This document shows positions 1 through 12,679 of a stretch of DNA of 64,000 nucleotides, piece by piece. Made by a program: the position numbers and the translations under genes. The notes beneath the pieces are model-generated. The model saw only the letters and a program-made list of their open reading frames with translations. It was not told the origin of the DNA and made no database searches. The stretch lies in the NCBI GenBank assembly GCA_911728435.2, contig OU452210.1, positions 12,276,001 through 12,340,000 of the forward strand, read 5' to 3'. Origin of the DNA: Apoderus coryli. Its lineage: Eukaryota > Arthropoda > Insecta > Coleoptera > Attelabidae. The number at the start of each line of letters is the position of its first letter. The stretch's first letter is position 1.

Positions 1-3000
1 AATGTTTGTGCAAGCTATTGTATATTAATTGTGGTGAAATTGTTGTTATTATTATTCACCGGTGATTTCATACAGTATCACCACTTAGTGAACATGTGTT
101 ACTGACAATAATGTTTCTATAATTTCATATCATATCTTTAAAACCGACTATGCGGTGGACCTGATAGTGTAAGGCTTTCATGAGAGTATACCTGAAGAAA
201 TATACTATATAGGTATATATACCACCACCCTAAAGCTGCATTAAAAATGTACGCTATGAAGAATTATTTGTTGAGCTTGGTAAATACTACAACAATCTAT
301 TCTACCAAGCAGCAGACAAGAATAATTATACGTCTCTGAAACTAAAACGTCATTGTTACATATACAGAAAGGCATCAGCAATGGTCACAAAAGGCGCTAC
401 ATGGTAGAGACAAGCATCCTTTAGAATAAGAACACACCAACAAAGATGCAACTGAGAAGTGTTTGTTATAAGCATTCATACGTACTATGAAAACTATGAA
501 AAATATATTTTAAAAGAAACAACAACAATGATGATAAATGTAGAAGGCGCAATAGAGATCAAGATAATATCGAACGAATTAGCACAATGGCGTGGTAAAA
601 GAAAAAAAAACAAATTATAAAATAGAACTTTATAAAATCTAAATAGGACCCATCAGTTGACAATCCCAAGTGGAGAAAAACTTACCAACGAAAAGCACAC
701 CTTGTGTTTGGAAATAAAGAAGAATGCCGCACCAAAAAGGTATTACAGGCATTCATCTTATAATATATCAATACATGCTCTAATTTTTTAGTCTCTTATA
801 TGTAACTTTAAGACAATAACGAAATCTGTACATAAAGGAGCTCAGAAAGCTGTGCTACTCAACACTGCACATATAATCCGATCCTTCCTAAATACATAAA
901 ATACTTACCTCAAAACATTAACTTGATTCTGGTGTACCCAACAAGACGACGAGTCACTCATAACCTCTGAAACTGCTTTTAAAATCTCCTCCGTTGAAAC
1001 TAGCTTGAGTTTTTGACATTTAGAAAAAAAAAAGTAAAGGTTTATATTTTTAAATGGAACAAATACTTCATTTATTTACCATCGTCTGAGTTATATATAT
1101 TTTTTTATCTATACTAACATTGATATACGCTTTAATTTTTTTAAATCGTCATCTGCATTTTAAAATAGGATATTTCTTTTCCAGAAAATCTTTTAAAACC
1201 CATCTAACATTTCGTTAAAATAAGTGGTATAAATATCAAGTGAAACCTCATTCTTGAAAACCTCGGTCCTAACATGAAAGCTATGAATAGACCAATTTTA
1301 ATTTCGTGCTTATCAAGTAAATTAAGTAATATTGTAGGAAATATCTAGAATAAATGACATTAGATATTAAATGTTAAGTAATCTTTAGGTTAAGATGGAA
1401 GTAGCAGTCAGAAATATTTAATTTCAAGCGTAAATTTCAGTGGTGTACGAAAATCATTTCCTTATAATCGTATATCCTTTAAATGTGCTTTCCAAAAATT
1501 AATATTTCATGTTATTATCCCAATTAGAAAATTTGCGACAGCCTCGCTATTCAAATTGTTTTAGTTACTAGGTGTCTGTTATGGGATTAGTTTTATCGAA
1601 TAAATATAATCCTGAGAATAAAAAGTCACAAAATTATGTAATGATAGTTGCTCTATATCTAATCAACAAAACTGATCTTTGGTCTTTACCAAGTTCCCAG
1701 AGAGTACGTAATTTTAGTGCAAAATGGCTTGAAATATTTGGTGCAATTCTCCTATTACAGGAGCATGAATGATGGTATGTTGTGTTGTATCACACCCAGT
1801 GACTTGACTACCTTTGTCATGCTGCTATTCCGGGTCGAAGGTCGCTACAGGTATAGTACAGCTGCAAAATGAAAAATCAATTAAAATAAATTTCGACTCA
1901 TGATATATCATATCAAAGAAGATTAAATCGACTGTACTTTACCTTGATCTGGTACATATTCATATTTCATGGGTATTTTCCCTTTTTAAATTCCATCGAA
2001 AGACACCAATGGTTGGAAGACTGGAAGACGTAATGTCGCTAATTAATAGTAACGGTCTGAGGAGCTTCTGGCTGTATAGCACGTTCCCTCTAGGGTGCAA
2101 TTCTACACCCGCCAGCCTGAATCAACTGTATAAGTGAATTAAAATATTTATTAAGGAATTCACATACACTTTTCTCTAGGGATCAGCTTTAATTAGCACT
2201 GTTATCTGAGATATTCTGTGAATATTTAAGTTTAATGCTTCTATAACTTGTCGGTATACACAATGGAGATCATACTTACCAGCTTGAACAAATACAAATG
2301 TATTGTAGTTGTTTTATTCTCAAATGAATTTCCGTATGTAAAAGTATATGTACTTTGTATACATTATTATAACACGAGATATTCCCTTGTGCATGAAAAG
2401 AATAAAACACTAATAGAAAGACATGTTACTTGTTAATATACATAGTAAATCGATATTGTAAATGTCCTGCTTACAAACAATATCATTTTTGGTAACGCCT
2501 TGATCTACTCTCTTGTAATTATTATCTTGACGGAACATGAAAGATCAGTGAGACTTCGCAATATAACCTCATCAGCACCCGCCGAATATTATGTAGAAAC
2601 CAATTGAAAAAATCGGTTGTGACACCCCGAAACTTTCCCGACAAATTATAATATAATCAAAAATATAACCTGCGTAACGAAACAGAATTTTAATAAAGTA
2701 TTATTATTATAATTGTGTTATTTTTATTTAATTTTTTTTATTTATACTAACGTAACAAACTATAGCATATTAAGTATTGAGAACAGTAAGTGTAGTTTAC
2801 CAATCGACGACAATGTTGGAGGAGATCGGATACTTACTGTTTGAGATGCTTATCTATTTTTTGTACGATCAAAATAGCTGAAATTGCAATTTTATTATTT
2901 TTAATAATTATTATTTTCAATTAAATGCAAATTCAGGTTAGCTGAATACCCTCTACAAAGTTGCAGTTGAACGTTGCAATGAAACTAATTGTTATTGTTA

Positions 3001-3075
3001 TGATTGTCGTCGTATTTGCTATTTTTTATGTCATGTATTTGTCAGAACTTATTTAAATAAGTATTATTATTGAAA
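1..3075. other. No gene seen
   Basis: AT-rich sequence with frequent stops in all frames. I see no convincing coding exon, tRNA or recognisable element. A short GGGTG/CACCC hairpin lies near 2093-2110. Open frames of about 60 codons at 1572 and 2248 on the plus strand look like chance. Confidence 0.5.
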
Positions 3076-3186
3076 ATGAGTGACTTTGAATGTGAATCAC
3101 TTGCTGAAGCATGGAATGTTGGAATAGCCGCTATAATTCCAGATAAATCCAAAGAACGGTATGAAAATACTTATAAAAGTTCATAA
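3076..3186 (+). pseudogene. Fragment resembling the N-terminus of a tyrosine-recombinase-like (Crypton-type) protein
   Basis: An ATG at 3076 opens a 36-codon frame: acidic start, then a Trp, then the phrase PDKSKERYENTYKS, then a stop. From memory, many insect recombinase-like proteins encoded by mobile elements begin with a short acidic leader followed by 'P-x-K-S-K-x-R-Y-x-x-x-Y-x-x-F-x-x-W'. Here the frame stops where that motif would continue, and no recombinase catalytic domain follows. I read it as a truncated transposon remnant. It could also be the first exon of a real gene, since GGTATG near 3158 could act as a splice donor, but I found no continuation. Family assignment is from recall of motif style only. 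Confidence 0.3.
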
Positions 3187-5116
3187 TGTCGTTTAGTATA
3201 CAATTTTAAAAATCAAAATTATGACGTCAGCATAAATGGGCAATGACATACCGTCGTGAATTTACTTACCGTTCTCTTTTTATAAAGTTAGCTTCAAATT
3301 CTCCAAACAATTCAAAAATGATGTCAAATATAGGGTGTTTCATTTAAAAAATCACAACAGTAGAGGTACTGCTATTTGAAAATTTAGTGGTTGCGTCCAC
3401 CCCTATCACAGGGCTTAAGCAATTTCAACCAAAACCTAATGGGTTCATCCTAGGACTGTCCCAAAATTTTAATTGGTTCAAATGTTTGGGGGCGCGTTCA
3501 CAATACTTTCCCTATGCGGGAAAGTAAAACTAGTGTGAATTTGCGGCACGATTTATCCAGAAACATTTATGCTCTAAAAGATTTACGTTTTACATAACTT
3601 CAGCTCTTCGAACATCTAAAACACCTAGCGTAATTTGCTTAGTAGATTGGATGACTCCAAACTAATAAAATCTGAGACAAAAATAAATATACTTCTGGTG
3701 CGTTGGGTTGGCACGTCTCTAATGTTTAGTTTTGTTTTAAAATCAATCAATTTATATTTCGAAGCTTCATACTCGCATCAGAATTCTCCGTTTCTTAGGA
3801 GTTAGACTGCCTTAATTAAAAATATCCTACTTAGGATTGTATATTTCTTTTACAATACAATATATATGTTTTTAACAAAACAAGAAACAAATCCATTTTA
3901 TTTTCAGGTCACATAAAAATAGACATAAAATTCGGTACCCTGTATCAGGAAGATATATTCCGCAAAATATATTCGAATGCAAGACTGCATCCGTATATAC
4001 ATAGAGTAATTGGTACATGTGAACTCCCAAACAGGCAGTATGGGTTTGATGTATTTTATATCACGAATTCTACAACAATTTATATCAAAATACTTTCGAG
4101 TAAATTAAAAATATATTAAAAATATGTCTAAACTTCTCCTCGTAATATTCAATTGTTTTCCACATACCAAAATATCCTCAAGCTCTGGCTGGAACTGGAA
4201 TTGTAAGAAAGCCCGACCCTGCGGCAGGTAGTATAAGGTGAGCCAATGAATTTTCATACCTCTTCCACTTAACATAATCGTGCTTTGCAAAACGGGAGAC
4301 CCTAAGGGAAATCAAGAAACGTTGTCGACATACTAGCGAAGAAAATAGGGGTGAGAGGTAAACGGGGTGAACTCTGAAAATTGGTGGCAACTGCCAAGTA
4401 CGAGCCAAGTAATCTAGGTAACTTATCCTTATTTTCGTTATGTATGAACAAATTGCTTGATATGAAGAAAATATTACCGGTAGCTTTTTATTCAATAAAT
4501 AGGCCCTACGTATATTTATGTTCAACTCAATAAATTTGAGATGACAAATAATTAGAATGGGATTAATTTTCTACTAAACGAAACATTTCTGTAATGAATA
4601 AATTGGGTTTAAGTTTCAGCGCTTTACAATTTTTTTTCGCAACAATTTATTGTTGGAAAAAATTTATGCCCTTGGGTTTATACATTTTTCTACACTGAGA
4701 AAAATATTATATACAAACAGAGAATTAAACACACTTAAAACATAATAATAAATTCATATATATAGTTAGTAGTGAAAATATATTTGCGAGAAAATGTACA
4801 TCCCAATTTACTCATTTTGTTGTAATCTTTTAGATTATTCAATAGATCTGTGGGGGGCATATCTAGTAAATTTACTATGTTTTAAAACTTTAAATAACAT
4901 GACAATTTGAGTGTGTTGTCATCAACGCCAACCGGTTTAAATTTAAAGATTAAATAATCGTACAAGTTCGAAATGTCAAAAGTACACATCTCAAATCAAT
5001 TTTTTGTTTAATTTGAACTTTCTAGCCCTCCACTCGCATATCTCAATAGGCTCCGCTGGCAGTTCCAACGTATATAAATGTCGTTCTTCAGCCTTATTGT
5101 TGGTACAGGTTCGATT
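3187..5116. other. Intergenic; degenerate repeat ends only
   Basis: No gene seen. An AGGGTGTTTC motif near 3334 looks like the end of a decayed transposon, as do several other CAGGGTG-like ends in the window. The 4270-4420 stretch is locally less AT-rich but has no protein I recognise. Confidence 0.4.
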
Positions 5117-5222
5117 GACCACCGGATGGACCATTTCATAAACCCCAAACAGCCACACCTCCATTGCACTACCCTTCGATGTTCGTCATCATGTGTGTGA
5201 TCCCGTAGAGGTTACGTCGAGG
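5117..5222 (+). repeat. Unnamed dispersed repeat, copy 1
   Basis: This stretch shares an ordered set of matches with the reverse complement of 18104-18212: CCACC, GGATGG, TTCAT, a CCCC run, then ATC(A/G)TGTGTGTGA and a GTAGAGG/GTCGAGG block. Spacing is conserved but identity is only moderate, so these are old copies of one family. The family is not recognised. GC is higher than in the surroundings, as expected for transposon-derived sequence. Confidence 0.45.
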
Positions 5223-6056
5223 AGTTCTTATGAAAATCGAAGATTCCCCACATCTCTAGATCACAAATTCCCCTGACTGAAACTCTTAGATTTCCCTTTA
5301 GGAGAAACTTAAAACCTAAGGGCATCTTGCGGACATTGAGGTATATTGAAAAGAGAAACTAATTTCTGTAATAACAATATATGGTGTAATACGAGTTTGA
5401 GTTATATTTTGGTATTTATAAACATGATGATAAGAAGTCGACTGCTCGTGATGGCAGAGTAAGAATCTTCAGTTACTCATCATACTTAAATACTTCTACA
5501 ATGCTTAATTTTGAATTAACAATATCTGTAAATCAGTTGAAGATGAGTTAAACAGCCACACCCATAACCAAAGTCGCCCTGTCTATTTAAATAAATGCGA
5601 CACTATTTTTAAAGACACTGCAACATATTGTAGTAGGTAGATGCACCTATACAGTTATATAGTTTATGGTCTACTTTAGTAAGCTGTTAGTGTCAGATAA
5701 TTTCCTGCAAAATGCCGCAACTGTTGCGTTGTGGTCAGCAGTGTTCACTATTGCACGAAAATTCTCCACCCGATTTTCCCCATTGTACCTTATAGTTACT
5801 AACATAATATTGGAATGTTACCAGTATATTTATATACTATCTCCAATAGCAAGAATTTGTGTGAATGGAATAACAGTAAAATTTAATTCAATTTTTTATT
5901 GTGCACTAATTAATGTTTTCTGTTACCGTATAAAGATTTCTGGTGAATTTTCCTTGTATCTTAAATATCTTATAGGGGCAGTGATATCTAGAAACAGTGT
6001 ATTATATGCTGAAAAGACTCGTCCTCCTTTTTTGGGTTTAGGCTGATTTTGATGGA
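5223..6056. other. Intergenic up to the mariner insertion
   Basis: No supported gene. A 126-codon frame at 5666-6046 on the plus strand has no recognisable motif and no splice context, and ends ten bases before the mariner inverted repeat. It may be chance or part of an unrecognised older repeat. Confidence 0.4.
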
Positions 6057-6058
6057 TA

Positions 6059-7186
6059 AATTAAATTAATTACTAAAATTATGTTTCGCATTTAAAAGAC
6101 TTTAAGTTCCGCCTCTGGTTATTTGTTAAAAAGTTGATGTTTTTTCTTTTTGACATTGACACATTGGCAAGTTTTTCCAAAAAATGTTTATACCTTGAAT
6201 ACTTACTTATTGTTTCACGAGACGTTTAAATATTCACAGCAAAATGGTACGTAAAAGTAGCAGCTGTCTTAATAATTGGTCGCTCTATTTTGAGAACCTA
6301 TTTGAGGGAGCTTCCTCGGAAGTTTCAAGCAAGGTAGTGTTCAAGATGCCAAACGATCAGGTCGATCAACAATTAGCGATGACAAAAAAATTGATATAAT
6401 TGCAGAAATGGTAGTTGACCCTACTTCTTCTACAAAGAAGTGAAGACAGTCAAATGACAGTACAAAGAGTGTTAACTAAAACCAATTTTCATCCAGACAA
6501 ATTAAAAATGGTTACACCGACCGAAGACTAGAATTCTGTGAAAATATGTCCAATGAAATTACCCAACAAGCAGACTACATAAAAACAATTGGCTTTAGTG
6601 ACGAAAGTACTTTCTTTCTCAATGGAAATGTCAACACAGAAAATGTGAGATAATGGTGTGATACAAATCCTCACAGCTTTCGTGAAAAGCATACAAATTT
6701 TCCAGAAAAAATAAATGTTTAGGCGGGTATTTTGGGAAACCACATTGTTGGGTCAATTTCTCTCAATGCTGGATATGTTAGAAAACGCAATTGAGCGGTC
6801 TTGAAATTCTGGGATATGATCCAGATCAATTTGGAACTTGGAAACAACGTTCCAACAAGGTGGTTGGATTAGGCATATCGGGGTAGATGGATTGGACGAC
6901 GAGGTTCGATAGAATGGCCAGCTCGATCACCAGACCTCACACCATTAGATTTTTTGTGGGGGTACATGAAATCTAAGGTTTACGCTACATTACCTGACAG
7001 TATTGCCATTTTGAAACAACGAATTGTTGAAGAATGTAGGGCAATTGACATATTTGCACGAGTACGGCAAGAGTTTAGCGGCAGTCCGGAAGTAGGTGGA
7101 GAACATTTTGAACACTTAATTTAAAAACTGCTTATTAAATATGTATTAATTAAATTCGAAACATCATTTTAGTAATTAATTTAATT
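6059..7186 (+). mobile_element. Tc1/mariner-type DNA transposon, non-autonomous by decay
   Basis: The ends are inverted repeats: 6061-6095 matches the reverse complement of 7150-7184 at 33 of 35 positions, and the match extends outward to a TA on each side (6057-6058 and 7187-7188). TA target duplication and a length of about 1.13 kb fit the mariner group. Between the repeats lies a plus-strand transposase relic in several frames. The ends are much better kept than the gene. Confidence 0.85.
6243..7125 (+). pseudogene. Mariner transposase, broken by stops, frameshifts and a deletion
   Basis: The relic can be followed across frames. Near 6350-6440 is a helix-turn-helix-like stretch with the phrase RSTISDDKKIDIIAEM. 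Near 6595-6640 the frame reads GFSDESTFFLNGNVN, which holds the first catalytic Asp of the mariner DDD/E triad. In-frame stops follow at a VR-stop-WCD site and before AGILGNHIVG. The region that normally carries the second catalytic Asp (QQDGAP) seems deleted near 6850. Near 6915-6960 is WPARSPDLTPLDF, the third catalytic block, followed by the usual WGYMKSKVY tail. The copy cannot make active transposase. Confidence 0.85.
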
Positions 7187-7188
7187 TA

Positions 7189-8639
7189 AATATAGTTACT
7201 AATCTCTTAAATTAACTCGACCAAAAAAATAAAAGAATCGGATCATAATACATAAAAAAAACCACACGGTTAATTAATTGTTTTAAGAATATTACAGTAC
7301 CAGCAAAATCCTAACTCAATAAAATCTTCTGTACGCCAAGTAGATATTAAAACACATTTTGAAAACATCATTTTTATAAATAAAACAGATAAAGCTGGTG
7401 TCTGTATTTCACGCCATTAAAATTTGCCAAAAGTTTCAAATGTTCAAATTAGCTATTAACGTCAATGTTTTGCTATGGGTATTCCGTAAAGATAAAGTTG
7501 TCTGCAAAGAAAATTAATTCCGAGTCTTGAATTCTCGTGTCTCCGTTTGATCTACAGCCGACTAGTCTCACCCTCCTATCAAAAGTAAGTGAAGCGAAAG
7601 ACTGGGTTTAAATTGAAAATTTCGATACTACTGCGGGAGCATAGAGCAGATGTTGACATTTTTCCAAGACTCGCAATGAAAATATAATTGGATCCAATAA
7701 TAAAATCCAGTTAAAAGAATAAACTGTAAATTTTAATTTCAAGATTTCATTATTACTATTACAATTTTAACGTACCCAGCAGTGAATTTTGCTTGTTTTA
7801 CGTCTCTTTGATCTGTGGGTTTATAGAAAACGTTTGTTCATTCTATAACTACTACTTTCTCTGCAAATAATTTTCTTTACAACATTATGTTTGTGCACTA
7901 TATTAATTTAAGAATTTTCTTTATTGTTGGAAAACCTATTTTAAAACTAGGGTGGATCTGTAATGAAAATTTTCATTCGAGAGCACCTATTTTACAAAGA
8001 TTTTATTATTTTTTCACTAAAAAGAAGAGTAAGTATCTTCTTGCACTATACAGGGTAAGTCACTAGCGCAAGAATTAATTTCTATCGAATCCGTTTATAG
8101 TCGCATTAATAGTAATGTAGCATCTCTTCCTTGTGTGGAATTATTTTTTCTGCCTGAATTCCTTCAGCATTAGGTTTGAGAAACAAAGGTTCACCAGGTT
8201 TTTAATTGAAGAAGCCATGACAACTTAACTGATTTACGCATTGCTTATTGGAACACCGCATGTAGCGGTTAAAATTATTCTTCATTAAAAAAAAACCTCT
8301 AAATTCCCCAAATTTGCGAAATTTTGAGGCAGTTATTTTGAATTGTCACTGCCAGAACAACACATGAAAAATTTTAGTTAGTGTAGTGTTATATCAGATC
8401 AGATCAAGAATATATAAGTATATGTGTCCAGAATCACGTATGTGATTGTATTCATTGTATGAATTTCTGTATAATTTTCTATACGCTCCGTTTCTCTTGC
8501 AGACAGCATTCGTTTTTGTTAAACAAAGGCTTTCAATTGAAAATTAAATAATATCAGTAAAACATAATCGAGCATCGTGATAATCGTCTATTTTGAAGAA
8601 TACTCTTCCAGCCTTAACAATTCTCACCTGCCTATGCTT
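7189..8639. other. Intergenic; no gene seen
   Basis: AT-rich sequence without open frames of note. An ACAGGGTAAGTCACT motif near 8049 is another transposon-end-like sequence without a matching partner that I could find. Confidence 0.4.
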
Positions 8640-8860
8640 TGATTAGCTTAGCATCTACTTATATGTAGGGGAACTGCTTCTAAGTTATATATGGTCGCGG
8701 GTTCGACCCAGATAGGATAAAAATTCCTTGCATCATTGCAGGAAAATATTCGACTTGAATCTAAACTTCTCGTAGTTTTTTCTGGGACAATCTCTGCCAT
8801 AACAAATGCGTGGTCGCTTTGCATAGAAATTTTGGTCACAGAAGCTCTGATATTAATATC
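8640..8860 (+). mobile_element. tRNA-derived SINE (candidate)
   Basis: The start resembles a tRNA gene with a polymerase III internal promoter. An A-box-like TAGCTTAGC lies near 8643 and a clear B box GGGTTCGACCC at 8700-8710, at about the right spacing. The sequence cannot fold into a clean tRNA cloverleaf and runs on into about 150 bp of unrelated body, which is the usual SINE design. I could not define the 3' end or a target duplication. Confidence 0.45.
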
Positions 8861-8880
8861 ACGTAGGTACAGGGTAGTGT

Positions 8881-10699
8881 ATTATTTATTTGATTGGACA
8901 TTATTTTCTATGTAAACCAATCTACCATTGTTGGAATTATTAGCTATTGTGAAACTCAAGCAGTTATACTGAGTCAACCGTGTGTTTATAAATCGTTTAT
9001 TACAGTTAATTAATTTTTTGGGCGATTTTATTAATTTAAAACCACTTGTGTGAAAAGATATAAATTTCTCATATTTCAGTTGAGAAAGCAAGTCGACAAA
9101 TATAGAATTTTATAAATATGCTTTGTGAAACAGCTGAAAAATAACCGAGAATAAAATATACAACAGAGAAAAAAGATAAAAGTAACTAACTTAAAAAGTT
9201 GTGACGCTTTTATTCCACAGCAATTTGTTTTCCACAGTTTTGGATCGTTTAATAGAAGAGATAAAAGTGAGGTGTTGAAGTTAAGTAGCCAAGCAACAGT
9301 GGCATGTCATGAATTCTTAATTTTTATCTTACACAAGCTTAAAGTAAATTGTTAAAAAGAACATGGTTGAGAAAGGGATTTTATATTATAAGAAAAGTTT
9401 TGTAATTACTAAACAGAGTTAAATGAGAAATTTTTTAGGACTCAAAATGAGCTAGGCCTTAAAGTATATAACCTTGTATATGAAACATAGACGAACAGAT
9501 CTGACAAAATTTTTGAAATTTTAAGTACAAGTGGACTTTCATTTTATTTAACAATAATTACTAATTACAGTGTCCTATAGTATATACAACGTAATTTGAA
9601 ACTTGTATTACAAACAACCCCCGCTCCACCTTACTAATCCATAATTTAGTTAAGAATTACCATTCCAGGTAGGTATTCCATAACCTAAAACACCAAATCA
9701 AAATAGAATATAGCTTAACTACCAGTAGTAATGTTCGCATCTTCCTCAGTTTCGCTAGAAACATAAAATTAAATATGCGTTCATTTTATAAAAAAAACTA
9801 TTTCACAATTATTTTTACCATCAAAACAGAAATACAAATGTGAATACAAGCTGTCAAAAATCAGATCATTAATTTCATGACGATGACAACAAAATGTCAT
9901 AGACATTTAAAACAATAACAAAAATTATTTTTGTATCTAACTGACAGATATTCATTACAACATTTTGAAGAGTTAATAAAATTAAAAAAGCAACGCCTCT
10001 GAATAAAGGGAAGCTATCTGACGTAAGTTGAAGGCAGCGTTTTTAGCTTTTTCCAAGATCCAAGTATTCATTAAGACATTTAAATGAAGGCCATTTTCGC
10101 AGTAAGAAAAGTACGGGAAATCTTCAATTTGTCCGGATATAAAAAACGACGTTTTTTTAAAGTCTATCTCAAGCTGTCGGTCGGTTTATATTCAATAGCC
10201 AGTTGCGAGAGTTCCTCTTGTAAAAACTTTGCAAATATTCTATTTTGTGGGATACAAAAATAAATAGTTTTTTTTTTATTTCTAATGAAAACGTCGTCGT
10301 TTGCAGGCTACATAATATTGACTGGTACATGTTCAAATGCTATGTATTTTTACAGTTTCTTTGTGGCGAATTAGATAAGCCCTGTACAAACTCCTAAGTA
10401 ATATATCCATATTTTACTGAATTTTGCAAAAATGCATCATTTATTTTTATATTTGATTAAAAATTTATTTTATGTGTATTAATTACTTCAAAACAAATGA
10501 TCACAAATAATTGAAAACTGAAGACAGTAAAAAACTAATGTTTCTTTAATTTCCGAGACATTTGTTACTACATTTCATCATAAACGCTCTGTAGTATGTA
10601 AGTAAAGGTAAGGCGAATTAAGTTTCTTTTGCCATATTCTCCCTTACCAACGAATCAAATACCAAAAACCTGTTATTGTTGGTGACAAATTAAGCTAAC
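8881..10699. other. Intergenic; no gene seen
   Basis: AT-rich with short chance frames. Nothing recognised on either strand. Confidence 0.4.
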
Positions 10700-11060
10700 A
10701 TTGCGTTTTTCCTTGTGATCACCCAAAAAGATCTTTGCTTGAAGCTCTTGTTTTATTTTCTTGAAACACCACACTTTCCCATCGCAACTCTTGACTTTGG
10801 TCAACTTTTCCCGCTTGTTCTCCTTGACAGCATCTCTGAGGCGTAATATTTTCCTTTTCTCTTGTAATAAATTGGCAGGATTCGTTTGGCATTCCAGAAA
10901 ATCGGTATTAGTTTCCCAACAGAATAAAACTTCTTTGGAGCTGGTGTTCCCTTTATATGCCACTGCATGGAATCCAGACTTGATAATGAACCCAAGTTTC
11001 ATATCCAGTTACAATTAGGCAATTCTCTTCTTATTCAATACTTTACTAGCAACTTTCCTG
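10700..11060 (-). pseudogene. Mariner transposase fragment
   Basis: Read on the minus strand, three frames together give the core of a mariner transposase. Near 11005-11030 is IVTGYETWVH, where the family has G-D-E-T-W, so the first catalytic Asp has become Tyr. Then come SMQW and GTPAPKKF (near 10930-10960), and an IFWNAKRILPIYYKRKG block with YYASEML further on. At least one frameshift separates the first two blocks. I found no inverted ends. It differs from the 6-kb element and is an independent fossil. Confidence 0.7.
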
Positions 11061-12450
11061 TGCACAGGATGTGTAAAATCATTCACAAATTTGTGCTATT
11101 TATAAATCACGGTTTAAGAAGGGCAGAAGCCTCCATAAACAGACGATATCTCTTATAAAATTGTCTGAGAATACTTTCAGTAGAGCAAATAAAAGATTAA
11201 AATTAGCCCTATTGTCCACAAACGTATTTACCAGCCCTCGTACGTTAAATTTAAAATATAAGTGTATCTATTATTATCTTGTCACATAAATTCTCTGGTT
11301 AATATTAAAATTCAGTTAAATTAACAAACACAAAACTTTAATTGAATATTACCATAATATGAGATTAAGAACATAATCTGAGAATTTCGAAAGACAAAGT
11401 TGGGTAAGTATTATACCCATTTATAGAGCTTATAATAATCATAATAATAAAGGGTTGCACCCATAACAAAAGTTTTATTCCGCAATATTCATCATTTCCA
11501 ATACTCAAAGTTATTCATGTGTTGTTCGTGTTTTATGAATGAGCTATTTGTAACATATTCACGTACCGTGTCGTACGCTAGACGGGAGCTTTAAAGCATT
11601 GTGGCTTCAAAATGACACAACGATGCCAAGTTTAAATTATCTACAAAAATGGTATCAACCATACATAAACAGATAAATTGAAACATACAATGCAGTGTTG
11701 TGAATGACAGACTGTTGTCTTCAAAAATAATAAATTTTAGCTGCGTGTCTGGATACGGAATGTCAACAATGAAATAGCACATGGAAAAGCTCAAAATGAT
11801 ATTATGTTCTATTGAATTTTGTTTACGGATCTAAATTGATTTTCTCGTAGAATTTTCTTGAATTGATCTTTCCTTGAAAGAGTTCGTAAAGGCGTTCGGT
11901 CGTTTTTTCAATTTTCGAATCTCTAGGAACAATTCAGTGTGTTGTGGTGTCGTGATGGGGATTAATTTCACAGAACAATGTAGTTCGTTAGAGTAACTCT
12001 ATTTGCCGAGAGCTTAGCACGATTAAGCAAGTGTGGTAGACTTCTCTTATTTTATTCACCTGTGTCGAACCAAAATAAGCTTATTGGATCCGTTTACCTC
12101 GTAGTGACTGGTTTGTTATATTTAGGGATTCATGGACCGGATATGTGGAGAGTTACGAAACCTGGAGTTATATCCATATTGTGATTCGAAGTCTGAGGAT
12201 TATTATTGTATCAATAATATTATAAAACGCTCTTAAAGTTGTATATTAAAATCTGAAAACATTCTGTCCGTGGATGCTTGTCCAGATTGGTTATAGATAA
12301 AATAAGAGATTTTACTTTCATGAAAATTGGAACCGTTTAGGGGTTAAAACTTTTTCAAAATCATTTCTTTAGATTTTAGAAGCGAAATTGTATACACAAT
12401 CATTTTCAATATCCCAAAATTTTCGAGTTTGTAGTTTTTTTTTCACTTAC
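11061..12450. other. Intergenic or intronic; no gene seen
   Basis: No supported exon. A TCAGTGTG initiator-like sequence lies at about 11935 on the plus strand in a locally GC-richer stretch, but I see no TATA box or first exon to support it. Confidence 0.35.
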
Positions 12451-12669
12451 TGGAATTAAGTTGAGATATTTGCTGATTGAATTTATCCTTTTGTGCTTTT
12501 ATTCCGGCAACAATGTATGACATGATCGGCTCAACCACTTTCCCACTTACTTCTTCCACATTTCCATCATATGGATGGAAAATACGATCCCCATAGTAAT
12601 AGGGATGAGAAAAAACCAAGTTCACGCAAACTAAATAAAGCTTAATCCTTAAAAATATAGACTTGTTCA
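12451..12669 (-). CDS. Orphan exon of a secreted protein of unknown function
   Basis: On the minus strand the sequence CTAACCTTAG at 12670-12679 is a good splice acceptor and A|GTAAGTG at 12445-12451 is a consensus donor. Between them 219 nt stay open in one frame, giving about 72 residues. The first 20 or so are hydrophobic and signal-peptide-like (NKSIFLRIKLYLVCVNLVFS), followed by a Tyr/His-rich piece (HPYYYGDR) and a helical-looking Lys/Gln-rich tail. There is no in-frame ATG, but the exon starts with TG, so a previous exon ending in A would create a start codon split by the intron. I found neither the previous nor the next exon. The product is not recognised. Confidence 0.45.
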
Positions 12670-12679
12670 CTAAGGTTAG

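Noticed and set aside
2540..2585. Minus-strand CTGATGAGG, hammerhead-like
   Set aside because: Followed by GCGAAG, not GAAA, and no stem II can form between the boxes.
3756..3792. Minus-strand CTGATGCGAGTATGAAGC followed by TTCGAAA, hammerhead-like
   Set aside because: Position 9 is C, stem II has only two good pairs, and no stem III or stem I partner follows; at best a relic.
5108..5118. GGTTCGATTG as a possible tRNA B box
   Set aside because: No A box, no acceptor stem, and part of the unnamed repeat.
5666..6046. 126-codon open frame
   Set aside because: No signal peptide, domain or splice context; composition like translated AT-rich noncoding DNA.
10761..11158. Plus-strand frames overlapping the 10.7-kb mariner fossil
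   Set aside because: Shadows of the minus-strand transposase relic.
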